From: Gemmatimonadota bacterium
GTDB taxonomy: Bacteria; Gemmatimonadota; Gemmatimonadetes; Gemmatimonadales; GWC2-71-9
Length of the DNA stretch: 33,688 nt
Assembly (NCBI GenBank): GCA_016177465.1
Contig: JACOVF010000126.1
Span: 1-33,688 of the forward strand
Direction of reading: 5' to 3'
Position numbers and translations under genes: made by a program. The notes beneath the pieces were generated by a model. That model ran no database searches. It was not told the DNA's origin and worked only from the letters and a program-made list of their open reading frames with translations. Shown in pieces: positions 16,298-24,277 of the stretch. The stretch's first letter is position 1, and each line of letters starts with the position of its first letter.

Positions 16298-17322
16298 GCC
16301 GCCGCCTCGTCATCGATCTGCAGGCGCCGCGCGCCGTCTGGCGGATTCCGCCGGCGAGCGTCGCGGCGATCCGCGCGGCACTGGGCCCCGGGTGGGCGCT
16401 GGTTGAAGTGCACGCCCCCGCCGCCTCGGACGGGGACGGCGGCTCGGGGACTCGGGAGGCCGTAGCCGCCGCGCGCGGCGCCGAGATCTATCTCGGCTAT
16501 GGGGTGCCGCCGGGGGTGATTGAGGCCGCGCGCGGGACGCTGAAGTGGGCGCACAGCGGGACGGCGGGGGTGGGCGCGAGCCTGCCGCACCTGCGGGGCA
16601 CGGGCGTGATCCTCACGAACTCGGCCGGCGTGCACGCCGAGCCGATCGCTGACTGGGTGATCGCCGCGATCGCGTATTTCGCCCGCGGCCTCGATTGGAT
16701 GCTCGAGGCGCATCGCGCGGGCCGCTGGGCGAGGGATGAGTTCACCGATCTACACCGGCCGGTGCGCGAGCTGGCGGGGCTGCGGCTCGGTGTCTTGGGG
16801 CTCGGCGGAATCGGGAGCGCGGTGGCGCGGCGTGGCCTGGCGCTCGGGATGCACGTCGCCGGGGTGCGCCGCCGCCCGGAGCGGGGCGGGCCGGACGGGG
16901 TTGCCTGGGTGGGCTCGTTCCGCGAGCTGCCGCGCCTCGCCGCCGAGAGCGACTGCCTGGTGATCGCCGCCCCGCACACGGCGGAAACGGCTGGGGTGGT
17001 GGGGCGGGAAATTCTGGACCGGCTGCCGGCGAACGCCTTGGTGGTGAACGTGTCCCGGGGCTCGCTGCTCGATGAGGCGGCGCTGCTGGACTTTCTGGAC
17101 CGGGGGCGGCTGCGGGGGGCGGCGCTGGATGTGTTTGTCGTGGAACCTCTACCGCCGGGGCACCGGTTCTGGGCTCATCCCCGGGTGCTCGTGAGTCCGC
17201 ACGTGAGCGCCGTGACCGACCGGTTTTGGGAGCGGGAGACGGGGCTCATCGTGCGCAACATCCGGCGCTATCTTGCAGGAGCGCCGCTCGAAAACGTGGT
17301 GGACCTGGAGGCCGGCTACTAA
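16294..17322 (+). CDS. D-2-hydroxyacid dehydrogenase (GhrA/SerA-like)
   Basis: The enzyme should reduce a 2-oxo acid to the D-2-hydroxy acid with NAD(P)H. The GTG inside the mgtC stop gives 342 residues (MSRRLVIDLQAPRAVW). The nucleotide-binding GLGGIG is at residues 169-174. The catalytic trio is Arg255 (VSRGSLLDE), Glu284 (VVEPLPPG) and His303 (SPHVSA). After the second Rossmann strand the usual Asp is replaced by basic residues (GVRRRPE), which suggests NADPH over NADH. Glyoxylate/hydroxypyruvate reductase is plausible, and a glycerate kinase lies about 4.5 kb downstream, but the substrate is not shown by the sequence. Confidence 0.9.
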   Translation: MSRRLVIDLQAPRAVWRIPPASVAAIRAALGPGWALVEVHAPAASDGDGGSGTREAVAAARGAEIYLGYGVPPGVIEAARGTLKWAHSGTAGVGASLPHLRGTGVILTNSAGVHAEPIADWVIAAIAYFARGLDWMLEAHRAGRWARDEFTDLHRPVRELAGLRLGVLGLGGIGSAVARRGLALGMHVAGVRRRPERGGPDGVAWVGSFRELPRLAAESDCLVIAAPHTAETAGVVGREILDRLPANALVVNVSRGSLLDEAALLDFLDRGRLRGAALDVFVVEPLPPGHRFWAHPRVLVSPHVSAVTDRFWERETGLIVRNIRRYLAGAPLENVVDLEAGY

Positions 17323-17333
17323 CCGGGCACGGA

Positions 17334-18509
17334 ATGGAAAAGATCATCAAGGCAGCCGTGGACCGCGGGGCCTCCGACCTGCACATCAAGGCGGGGGACG
17401 TGTTCCGCGCCCGCATCGACGGCAAGCTGGTGCCCCTCACCAAGCAACGGCTCACCCCCGAGCAGACCAAAGCGATCGCCCTGCGGTTGATGCCGAGCGA
17501 GGAGGACCGCACGCGCATCGACAAGGTCCGCGACTACGACTGCTCCTGGGGGATGCCGGGGATCGGCCGGTTCCGGGTGAGTATTCTCCGGCAACGGTCG
17601 TCGTTCATGATCGTGATGCGGGTAATCCCGTTCGACGTGCCGTCGTTCGAGAGCCTGAAGCTCCCGGCGGTGCTGTCGCAGGTGGCGTCGGCCGAGCGGG
17701 GGATGATTCTCGTCACCGGTGTTACAGGCTCCGGGAAGAGCTCGACGATGGCGGCGATCATCAATCACATCAACCAGACCCAGCACAAGCACATCCTCAC
17801 GCTCGAGAACCCGATCGAGTTCCTGCACCGCGACATCAGCTGCTCGGTGACGCAGCGCGAGATCGGCGTGGACACCGACGACTTCCGGATGGGGCTCCGG
17901 GCCGCGCTGCGGCAGGACCCCGATGTAGTCCTGATCGGCGAGATGCGGGATTCGGAGACGATCGACACGGCGATGAAGGCCGCCGAGACGGGCCACGTGC
18001 TGATCTCGACACTACACACGCCGGACGCCGTCACCACGGTGAGCCGCATCGTGTCGATGTTCCCGCCGGAGGAGCAAGAGATCTGCCGGCTGCGCCTCTC
18101 CGAGGCGCTTCAGGCGGTCGTGTCGCAGCGCCTCTTGCCGCGGGCCGACGGCAAGGGCCGGGCAGCGGCGCTCGAGATCCTGATCGCCACGGGCACCGCG
18201 CGGGACATGATCAAGGACCCGAACCGGACCCCCGAGCTGCACGACTACATCAAGGAGTCGCGGGAGCAGTACGGGATGCAGACCTTCGACCAGCACCTGA
18301 TGGACCTGGTGTCGGAGGGGATCGTGACCTACGAGACGGCGATGGCGGCGTCGTCCAACCCGGCCGACTTCGAACTGCAGATGCGCACCCTGCGCCGGCG
18401 CTCGCGGGTCGCCTCGACCACGGAGGCCGCTCCGGTGAAGGCCGAGCCCGAACCGGACCGCCCCGCTGGCTTCACCGACGACCTGTCGAGCATGCTGCCG
18501 CCCTCGTGA
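17334..18509 (+). CDS. pilT: Type IV pilus retraction ATPase PilT
   Basis: PilT is the hexameric cytosolic ATPase that depolymerises type IV pili to drive twitching and DNA uptake. The open frame reaches upstream into the dehydrogenase, but the PilT start is the ATG giving MEKIIKAAVDRGASDLHIKAG. Walker A is GVTGSGKSS at residues 129-137, the Walker B region VVLIGEMRDSET at 198-209, and the His box TGHVLISTLHT at 219-229. The 391 residues include a variable tail rich in Arg then acidic residues. No other pil genes are adjacent. PilU or a pilT paralogue is an alternative label. Confidence 0.93.
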   Translation: MEKIIKAAVDRGASDLHIKAGDVFRARIDGKLVPLTKQRLTPEQTKAIALRLMPSEEDRTRIDKVRDYDCSWGMPGIGRFRVSILRQRSSFMIVMRVIPFDVPSFESLKLPAVLSQVASAERGMILVTGVTGSGKSSTMAAIINHINQTQHKHILTLENPIEFLHRDISCSVTQREIGVDTDDFRMGLRAALRQDPDVVLIGEMRDSETIDTAMKAAETGHVLISTLHTPDAVTTVSRIVSMFPPEEQEICRLRLSEALQAVVSQRLLPRADGKGRAAALEILIATGTARDMIKDPNRTPELHDYIKESREQYGMQTFDQHLMDLVSEGIVTYETAMAASSNPADFELQMRTLRRRSRVASTTEAAPVKAEPEPDRPAGFTDDLSSMLPPS

Positions 18510-19387
18510 CGGAGCAGCGGCTCGGGGGTGTGCTCGCCCCCATCACGACGCCGTTCGACGGCGTCACCGGCGACCTCTCCCCGGTTCACCACAAGCGCAA
18601 CGTTTCCCGCCTCCTGGCCGACGGCCTCGACGGGATCGTGGTCGCGGGCTCCACCGGCGAGGCGCCGCTCCTCACGCCGGACGAGCAACGCCGGCTGGTC
18701 GCTCGGACGCGCGAGGCGCTGACCGACGGGAAGTGGCTCCTCGCGGGCACGGGGGCCGAGTCCACCCGCCAGACGGTCGCGCTCACCCGCGCGGCGGCCG
18801 AGATGGGCGCCCACGCTGCGCTGGTCCGCCCGCCCGGCTACTTCGCCGCCGCGTGCAGCCCCGCGAGCCTGGCGGGCCACTTCCGCGCCGTGGCGGACGC
18901 GAGCCCGATCCCGATCCTGGTCTACAATGTCCCCAAGTACACGCACCTCGCCCTCGCGCCCGGCTTACTGCAGCAGCTCGTGGGCCATCCCAATATCGTG
19001 GGGGTGAAGGACTCCTCGGGGGACGTGAAGACCCTCGCCGCCTACCGCGAGGCCGCGCCGCAGTGGGCGGTGTTCGTGGGCTCGGGCTCCTTGCTCTATG
19101 CGGCGCTCGAGCTGGGGTGTGACGGGGGAATGGTGGCGGTGGCGTGCTACATGGCGCGCCGCTGCGTGGAGTTGGTCGTTGCGTTCCGCGCGGGGGACCG
19201 GGCGACCGCGGGCGCGCTGCAGGAGAAGCTCGGTCCGCTGGACAAGGAGATCGTCGGCAAGCTCGGGCCCGCCGGGGTGAAGGCAGCGATGGACGCTGTC
19301 GGGCTGTACGGTGGCCCGGTCCGCCCCCCGCTCGCGCCGCTCTCCGCCGCCGACCAGAAGCGCGTAGCCAAGCTCGTCGCCGCGTGA
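18506..19387 (+). CDS. DapA-family aldolase, probably HOGA-like
   Basis: This belongs to the class I aldolase family of dihydrodipicolinate synthase, N-acetylneuraminate lyase and 4-hydroxy-2-oxoglutarate aldolase. GTG inside the pilT stop gives 293 residues. The Schiff-base Lys is Lys168 (GVKDSSGD) and the catalytic Tyr is Tyr140 (VYNVPKYT). The phosphate/carboxylate loop reads AGSTGEAPLLT instead of the GTTGE usual in DapA. The C-terminal GPAGVKAAMDAVGLYGGPVR closely resembles the end of 4-hydroxy-2-oxoglutarate aldolase. I favour a HOGA-like 2-oxo acid lyase over lysine biosynthesis, with moderate certainty. The reaction could link to the dehydrogenase two genes upstream through glyoxylate. 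Confidence 0.85.
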   Translation: MTEQRLGGVLAPITTPFDGVTGDLSPVHHKRNVSRLLADGLDGIVVAGSTGEAPLLTPDEQRRLVARTREALTDGKWLLAGTGAESTRQTVALTRAAAEMGAHAALVRPPGYFAAACSPASLAGHFRAVADASPIPILVYNVPKYTHLALAPGLLQQLVGHPNIVGVKDSSGDVKTLAAYREAAPQWAVFVGSGSLLYAALELGCDGGMVAVACYMARRCVELVVAFRAGDRATAGALQEKLGPLDKEIVGKLGPAGVKAAMDAVGLYGGPVRPPLAPLSAADQKRVAKLVAA

Positions 19388-20448
19388 CCAGCTTCCGGGC
19401 GCTCCTCACCGAGCTTGCGGTCCCCCGCCTCGCCGGCACCCTGAACAACGAAACCGTCCGGGCCACTCTCAAGCGGGAGCTCGGCGCGCGCGGCTTCGTG
19501 GTCATGGAACACCGTTTCACGGCCAGCCCCCGCGGCATCTGGGTCGTGACGGCGTGCGGACGCGCCCTCGCCGTCACCGCGTCGGCCGTCGGGGCGGGGA
19601 TCCTGCTCCAGGTCCGCGGGCTGTTCCCGCAGCTGCTCCTGCTCAGCGTGCTCACGGCGTTCTTGGCGCATGCGCTCGGGGCGATGACCGGGATCCTTCC
19701 GTGTCCGTGGCCGTCCGCCGCCGGCGTTAACCTCATCGGCGTCCGGCCGCGGACGCGGATCAGCGTCTGGCTGACGGCCCACCACGACTCGAAGGGGCAG
19801 GCGATGTCGATGGCGGGCCGACTCGCTGCGGTGTGCCTCGCCGCCGCGGGGAGCGGTGCGCTCTTGGTACTCGCGGTCCTGCACCTGCTCGGACGCGGAG
19901 TCGCCGCGCCGCTCTGGCTACCGTTCCTCGCGATCGCCGCACTCGGCGGTCAGCGCCTCGCCCGCAGCCGCCCCCACGACGCCTCCCCCGGCGCCGTGGA
20001 TAACGCCTCCGGAGTGCTCGCCGTCCTTGCCGCCGTGGACGCCCTGCCGCCGGACGCGCCGGTAGGCGTCATTCTCCCCGATGGCGAGGAGTTCGGCCTC
20101 GAGGGCGCCCGCGCGATTGTACGGGAGCGTGCCAACTTATTCGGCGACACGGCGGTGCTCAACTTCGACGGCATCGACGACCGGGGCGGCGTGGTCGCCT
20201 TCATGCATCGCGGGGGGCCGGTCGTCGACGCCGTGGTTTCCGGCCTCGGCGCGCGCCGCTGGCGCCGGCTGCCGGTGCTGGTGGACGGGATCGCCTTCGC
20301 CCAAGCGGCGCGGGAGTGCGTCACGATCATGAAAGGCGGGTGGCAGACGATGCGGGTCGTGCACCGGCCGACGGACACGGCTGACCGGCTCCAGCTGGAC
20401 GGCGTGAAAGCCGTGGCCGCGAAGATCGCGGCCTCGCTGCCGCGTTGA
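19384..20448 (+). CDS. Membrane-embedded M28-family metallopeptidase
   Basis: GTG inside the aldolase stop gives a 354-residue protein. The M28 aminopeptidase zinc site can be traced: His133 (TAHHDS), Asp206 (AVDNASG), Glu235/Glu236 (DGEEFGLEG), Asp262 (NFDGIDD) and His327 (VHRPTDTADRL). Two hydrophobic segments lie at about residues 53-105. Two more at about 145-190 fall between the first His and the bridging Asp, where soluble relatives have only about ten residues. No signal peptide is seen. The likely role is cleavage of N-terminal residues from peptides at the membrane; the substrate is unknown. It is the last gene before the terminator. Confidence 0.82.
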   Translation: MTSFRALLTELAVPRLAGTLNNETVRATLKRELGARGFVVMEHRFTASPRGIWVVTACGRALAVTASAVGAGILLQVRGLFPQLLLLSVLTAFLAHALGAMTGILPCPWPSAAGVNLIGVRPRTRISVWLTAHHDSKGQAMSMAGRLAAVCLAAAGSGALLVLAVLHLLGRGVAAPLWLPFLAIAALGGQRLARSRPHDASPGAVDNASGVLAVLAAVDALPPDAPVGVILPDGEEFGLEGARAIVRERANLFGDTAVLNFDGIDDRGGVVAFMHRGGPVVDAVVSGLGARRWRRLPVLVDGIAFAQAARECVTIMKGGWQTMRVVHRPTDTADRLQLDGVKAVAAKIAASLPR

Positions 20449-20473
20449 CTCCCATCCCGAAGCCCCCTAGTTT
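20445..20473 (+). promoter_or_regulatory. Predicted promoter ahead of purA leader
   Basis: TTGACT (20445-20450, overlapping the end of the peptidase gene) and TAGTTT (20468-20473) are 17 bases apart. The -10 box lies ten bases before the ATG of a 13-codon ORF, the same geometry as at other unit heads in the window. Confidence 0.45.
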
Positions 20474-20483
20474 TCCTCAGAGG

Positions 20484-20525
20484 ATGCACCAGCGCCCCGT
20501 GACTGCCGGGGCCTTTTTTTTGTGA
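20484..20525 (+). CDS. Possible 13-codon leader peptide before purA
   Basis: A short ORF encoding MHQRPVTAGAFFL runs through the whole terminator stem, loop and T-tract and stops with TGA 16 bases before the purA ATG. Its ATG lies ten bases after a -10-like box, as expected for leaderless translation. If translated, ribosomes would disrupt the terminator hairpin and allow readthrough into purA. This is an inference from layout only. Chance occurrence is possible, since a 13-codon open frame is common in GC-rich DNA. Confidence 0.3.
   Translation: MHQRPVTAGAFFL
20494..20521 (+). terminator. Intrinsic terminator (hairpin plus T8)
   Basis: GCCCCG (20494-20499) pairs with CGGGGC (20507-20512) around a 7-base loop, followed by C and eight T residues. 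It is the only classical rho-independent terminator I see in the window. It ends the trpS-to-peptidase unit, and may also act as an attenuator for purA because a promoter lies just upstream of it. Confidence 0.85.
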
Positions 20526-20541
20526 ACAGCGCCGAGGCGCC

Positions 20542-21822
20542 ATGTTCGGACCGAAAACACACTGCGTCGTGGTCGTCGGCGCCCAGTGGGGCGACGAAGG
20601 CAAGGGAAAAATCGTCGATGTCCTGGCCGAGCGCGCCGACCTCGTCGTGCGCTACCAGGGCGGCGCGAACGCCGGCCACACAGTGGACACCGGGGCCGGA
20701 GAGTTCGTCCTCCATCAGATCCCCTCCGGCATCATCCAGGGCGCCGTGTGCCTGGTCGGGAACGGCGTGGTGCTCGACCCCGAGACCTTCTTCACGGAAC
20801 TGGAGGCCCTGGAAAAGAAGGGGGTCAAAGTCGAGAACAGGCTCTTCATCTCCGACCGGGCCCACCTCACCCTGCCGTACCATAAGCTTCTCGACCGCGC
20901 CCGCGAGCAGCGGGAAAAGATCGGCACCACGGGGCGGGGGATCGGCCCCACCTACGAGGACAAGTACGGCCGCCGCGGGATCCGCGTGGGCGACCTCCGC
21001 AACCTCGACCGCGCCAAGGAACTGGTCCACCAACGGGTCGAGGCCGCGAATGCGATGCTGAAGCTCCTCGGCGCGGCGGAGTGCGCCGACCTGAAGGAGC
21101 ACGGGCGGCTACTTGTCTGGCTCGCGCCGCGGCTGCTGCCGCTCGCCGTGGATGCGGGGCGCGTGGTGTGGGAGGCATTGCAGCGAGGAGAGTCGGTGCT
21201 GCTCGAGGGCGCGCAAGGCGCGCTCCTCGACGTGGATCACGGCACCTACCCGTACGTGACGTCGTCCAACACCACCGCGGGCGGTGCGGCGGTCGGGTCG
21301 GGGATCGGGCCCACGGCGATCGATGAGGTGATCGGCGTCGTGAAAGCCTATACCACGCGCGTCGGTAATGGGCCGCTCCCCACCGAGGGCGACCCGAAGG
21401 AAGCCGAGCGGATTCGCGACCTGGGCGGGGAGTACGGCGCCACCACGGGCCGGCCGCGGCGCTGCGGCTGGTTTGACGCGGTCGTGGTCCGCTACGCGGT
21501 GCGTGTGAACGGCCTCACGGGGCTCGCGGTCACCAAGCTCGATGTCCTCGACACCTTCGCCGAGATCCCGGTCTGCGTCGGCTACCTGCTGGATGGTCGG
21601 GCCGAGGACAGCATGCCCGCCGACGTGGAGCGGATCGAGCGGGTGCGGCCGGTCTACGAGCTGCTCCCCGGGTGGCAGAAGTCGCTCAAGGACGTGCGCC
21701 GTCTGGCGGACCTGCCGCCCGCCGCGCGCGCGTACCTCGATCGGCTGCAAGACCTCGTGCATGCTCCCATCCGCTACGTGAGCGTTGGGACCCGGCGGGA
21801 TCAAATCATCGAAGTTGTATGA
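20542..21822 (+). CDS. purA: Adenylosuccinate synthetase
   Basis: PurA joins IMP and aspartate with GTP hydrolysis in the first committed step to AMP. The 426-residue product begins MFGPKTHCVVVVGAQWGDEGKGK, with the GDEGKGK loop at residues 17-23 carrying the catalytic Asp and Lys. Further markers are GGANAGHT, TTGRGIGPTYEDK, the EGAQGALLDVDHGTYPYVTS region and TGRPRRCGWFDA. Length is normal. The start has GAGG five bases upstream. A terminator lies only 20 bases before the gene. Glycerate kinase follows after seven bases. Confidence 0.98.
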   Translation: MFGPKTHCVVVVGAQWGDEGKGKIVDVLAERADLVVRYQGGANAGHTVDTGAGEFVLHQIPSGIIQGAVCLVGNGVVLDPETFFTELEALEKKGVKVENRLFISDRAHLTLPYHKLLDRAREQREKIGTTGRGIGPTYEDKYGRRGIRVGDLRNLDRAKELVHQRVEAANAMLKLLGAAECADLKEHGRLLVWLAPRLLPLAVDAGRVVWEALQRGESVLLEGAQGALLDVDHGTYPYVTSSNTTAGGAAVGSGIGPTAIDEVIGVVKAYTTRVGNGPLPTEGDPKEAERIRDLGGEYGATTGRPRRCGWFDAVVVRYAVRVNGLTGLAVTKLDVLDTFAEIPVCVGYLLDGRAEDSMPADVERIERVRPVYELLPGWQKSLKDVRRLADLPPAARAYLDRLQDLVHAPIRYVSVGTRRDQIIEVV

Positions 21823-21829
21823 AGCAGTA

Positions 21830-22912
21830 ATGCCTCCGGTCGTTCTCGTCGCCCCGGCCGCCTTCAAGGGCACCTTCAGTCCGCGGGAAGTAGCCGATGC
21901 CCTCGCCGACGGCGTCCGTCGCGCCATTCCCGCTGCCACCGTGCTCGCCTGTCCGGTGGCAGATGGCGGGGATGGCCTCCTCGACGCGGTCCTACCGCCG
22001 GAATCCCTGCGGGAAAAGGTGAGGGTCACCGGCCCCCTCGGGGCGCCGGTCGAGGCGGAGCTCGGGTGGATCGATCCCGAGACCGCGCTGTTCGAGAGCG
22101 CCTCCGCCTGCGGGCTCGCCCTGCTCGAGCCCGGGGAGCGTGACCCCCTCCGGACCACCACCCGCGGAGTCGGCGAGCTGATCTGGGAAGCGGCGGACCG
22201 GGGCGCGAAGACCGTGGTGGTGGGTCTGGGTGGCAGCGCCACGGTGGACGGCGGCACAGGAGCGGCGCGCGGCCTGGGCTGGGCTTTCCAGGACGCGGCC
22301 GGCGCGCCCCTGCCCGAGGGGGGTGGGAGCCTGGCGGACCTGGTCGACTTCGGCGGGGGGTGGGGGCTCGAGGCTCGGGTGATCGCCCTGGCCGACGTGA
22401 GCACGACGCTCGTGGGCTCGGACGGCGCGGCGCCGGTCTTCGCGCCCCAGAAGGGCGCCACGCCGGAGCAGGTGCAGCGTCTGGCGGCGGGGCTCGATCG
22501 CCTGGGAGAGCTGATGGCCCGCCACGGCCGCCCCGATCTCGCGACCCTCCCCATGGGCGGCGCCGCGGGCGGGCTGGGTGTGGGGCTCGCGTTCTTCGCC
22601 CGGGCGGCGCTCGTGCCCGGCGCCCAGTGGACGTTGGAGCGCGTCGGTTTCGACGCCGCGCTGGCGAAGGCCGACCTGGTGATCACGGGTGAGGGGCTTT
22701 TCGACCGCACTTCCATGATCGGCAAGGCCGCAGGCGAGGTCGTGCGCCGGGCTCAGGACGCCAGGAAGCAAGCCGTGGTGGTGGCGGGCGCCGCGCGCGA
22801 CCTGATCGGCGTTCAGGTCCTGGACGGCGGCGGCCGCACGCTCGACGCGGAGGGCCTCGCCCAGCTGGCCGAGCGCGCCACGCGCGAGGCCTTCGGGTTG
22901 CCGCGTCTCTAG
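21830..22912 (+). CDS. Glycerate 2-kinase (GlxK/GarK family)
   Basis: The enzyme phosphorylates D-glycerate to 2-phosphoglycerate, the last step of glyoxylate or serine-type carbon salvage. The 360-residue protein shows the family start VVLVAPAAFKGTFSPREVADAL, then CPVADGGDGLLDA at residues 41-53, VVGLGGSATVDGGTG in the middle, PMGGAAGGLG, and the late DLVITGEGLFDRTSMIGKA block. The start ATG is preferred over an in-frame earlier codon inside purA because it gives the usual N terminus. With the D-2-hydroxyacid dehydrogenase in the previous unit it could complete a glyoxylate-to-glycerate route (inference). Confidence 0.93.
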   Translation: MPPVVLVAPAAFKGTFSPREVADALADGVRRAIPAATVLACPVADGGDGLLDAVLPPESLREKVRVTGPLGAPVEAELGWIDPETALFESASACGLALLEPGERDPLRTTTRGVGELIWEAADRGAKTVVVGLGGSATVDGGTGAARGLGWAFQDAAGAPLPEGGGSLADLVDFGGGWGLEARVIALADVSTTLVGSDGAAPVFAPQKGATPEQVQRLAAGLDRLGELMARHGRPDLATLPMGGAAGGLGVGLAFFARAALVPGAQWTLERVGFDAALAKADLVITGEGLFDRTSMIGKAAGEVVRRAQDARKQAVVVAGAARDLIGVQVLDGGGRTLDAEGLAQLAERATREAFGLPRL

Positions 22913-22926
22913 CGCGTTTCTATCTT
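22898..22926 (+). promoter_or_regulatory. Predicted glyS promoter with start-proximal -10 box
   Basis: TTGCCG (22898-22903, in the end of the glycerate kinase gene) and TATCTT (22921-22926) are 17 bases apart. The ATG follows after ten bases with no Shine-Dalgarno sequence between, so the mRNA would have little or no leader. Confidence 0.55.
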
Positions 22927-22936
22927 CCGGCTTCCT

Positions 22937-24274
22937 ATGCCCCCTGTCGACAACACCATGGAGAAACTCGTGTCGCTCGCGAAGCGGCGCGGGTTCGTGT
23001 TTCAGTCCTCCGAGATCTACGGTGGCCTCGGCTCCGTATGGGATTACGGCCCCCTCGGCGTCGAGCTGAAGAAGAACATCAAGGAGCGCTGGTGGCGCTC
23101 GCTGGTCCACGAGCGCGAGGACATCGAGGGGCTCGACGCGGCGATTCTGATGCACCCCAAGGTGTGGGAGGCGTCGGGGCATGTCTCGGGCTTTACCGAT
23201 CCCCTGATCGACTGCAAACAGTGCAAGAACCGGTTCCGCGCCGACGATCCGCGGATCAAGGGCACGCCCGGAGAGCCTTCAGGCCAGTGTCCGGTGTGCG
23301 GTAACAAGGGAACGCTCACCGCGCCGCGGCTGTTCAACCTGATGTTCAAGACGGTCATGGGGCCGGTGGAAGAGGCGGCCGCCGTGGTCTACCTGCGGCC
23401 CGAGACGGCGCAGGGGATTTACGTCAACTACCTCAACGTGCTGCAGTCGTCGCGCCAGAAGATCCCTTTCGGCATCGCGCAGATCGGGAAGGCATTCCGC
23501 AACGAGATCACGCCGGGGAACTTCACCTTCCGCACGCGCGAGTTCGAGCAGATGGAGATGCAGTTCTTCGTGAAGCCCGGGACCGATAGGGAGTGGTTCG
23601 AGTTCTGGCGCCACGAGCGGATGAGATGGATCCAGGGCCTCGGCGTCCGGCCGGAGAAGCTGCGGTTCCACCAGCACACGAAGGAAGAACTGGCGCATTA
23701 CGCCAAGGATGCCTACGACATCGAATATGAGTTCCCCTTCGGGTGGCAGGAGTTCGAGGGGATCCACAACCGCACTGATTTCGACCTGTCGCGCCACCAG
23801 GAGTACTCGGGGAAGAAGCTCGAGTACCTGGATACGGGTACGAACGAGCGCTTCATCCCCTACGTCGTCGAGACTTCCGCGGGGGCGGACCGCACCACGC
23901 TGGTCCTCCTGGCGGACGCCTACCGGGAGGATGAGGTGGCAGGGGAGAAGCGCGTAGTGCTGGGGCTCCATCCCGCGCTCGCGCCGCTCAAGGCGGCGGT
24001 ATTCCCGCTCGTGAACAAGGACGGGATGCCCGAGCTGGCGCGCCGCGTCTTCGACGACCTGCGCAAGCACTACAACGTCTTCTACGACGACGGCGGCTCG
24101 ATCGGCCGGCGCTACCGACGTCAGGACGAGGCGGGCACCCCGTTCGGCATCACGATCGACGGGCAGACGCTCCAGGACCAGACGGTGACGGTCAGGGACC
24201 GGGATACGCTGCAACAGGTTCGCCTGGCGGGCGACCGGCTCGTAGAGTACCTGGCGGAGCGCCTGCGGGGCTAG
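22937..24274 (+). CDS. glyS: Glycyl-tRNA synthetase, single-chain dimeric type
   Basis: This class II synthetase charges tRNA-Gly. It is the homodimeric form shared with eukaryotes, archaea and some bacteria, not the GlyQ/GlyS tetramer. The 445-residue protein has the N-terminal KRRGFVFQSSEIYGGLGSVWDYGPLG in part, a small zinc-type insertion with Cys93, Cys96, Cys118 and Cys121, motif 2 FRNEITPGNFTFRTREFEQMEM in part and the anticodon-binding domain near the C terminus with DDGGSIGRRYRRQDEAGTP and FGITIDGQTL. Length is normal for bacteria with this form. It has its own promoter and is followed by a long inverted repeat. Confidence 0.97.
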   Translation: MPPVDNTMEKLVSLAKRRGFVFQSSEIYGGLGSVWDYGPLGVELKKNIKERWWRSLVHEREDIEGLDAAILMHPKVWEASGHVSGFTDPLIDCKQCKNRFRADDPRIKGTPGEPSGQCPVCGNKGTLTAPRLFNLMFKTVMGPVEEAAAVVYLRPETAQGIYVNYLNVLQSSRQKIPFGIAQIGKAFRNEITPGNFTFRTREFEQMEMQFFVKPGTDREWFEFWRHERMRWIQGLGVRPEKLRFHQHTKEELAHYAKDAYDIEYEFPFGWQEFEGIHNRTDFDLSRHQEYSGKKLEYLDTGTNERFIPYVVETSAGADRTTLVLLADAYREDEVAGEKRVVLGLHPALAPLKAAVFPLVNKDGMPELARRVFDDLRKHYNVFYDDGGSIGRRYRRQDEAGTPFGITIDGQTLQDQTVTVRDRDTLQQVRLAGDRLVEYLAERLRG

Positions 24275-24277
24275 ACG

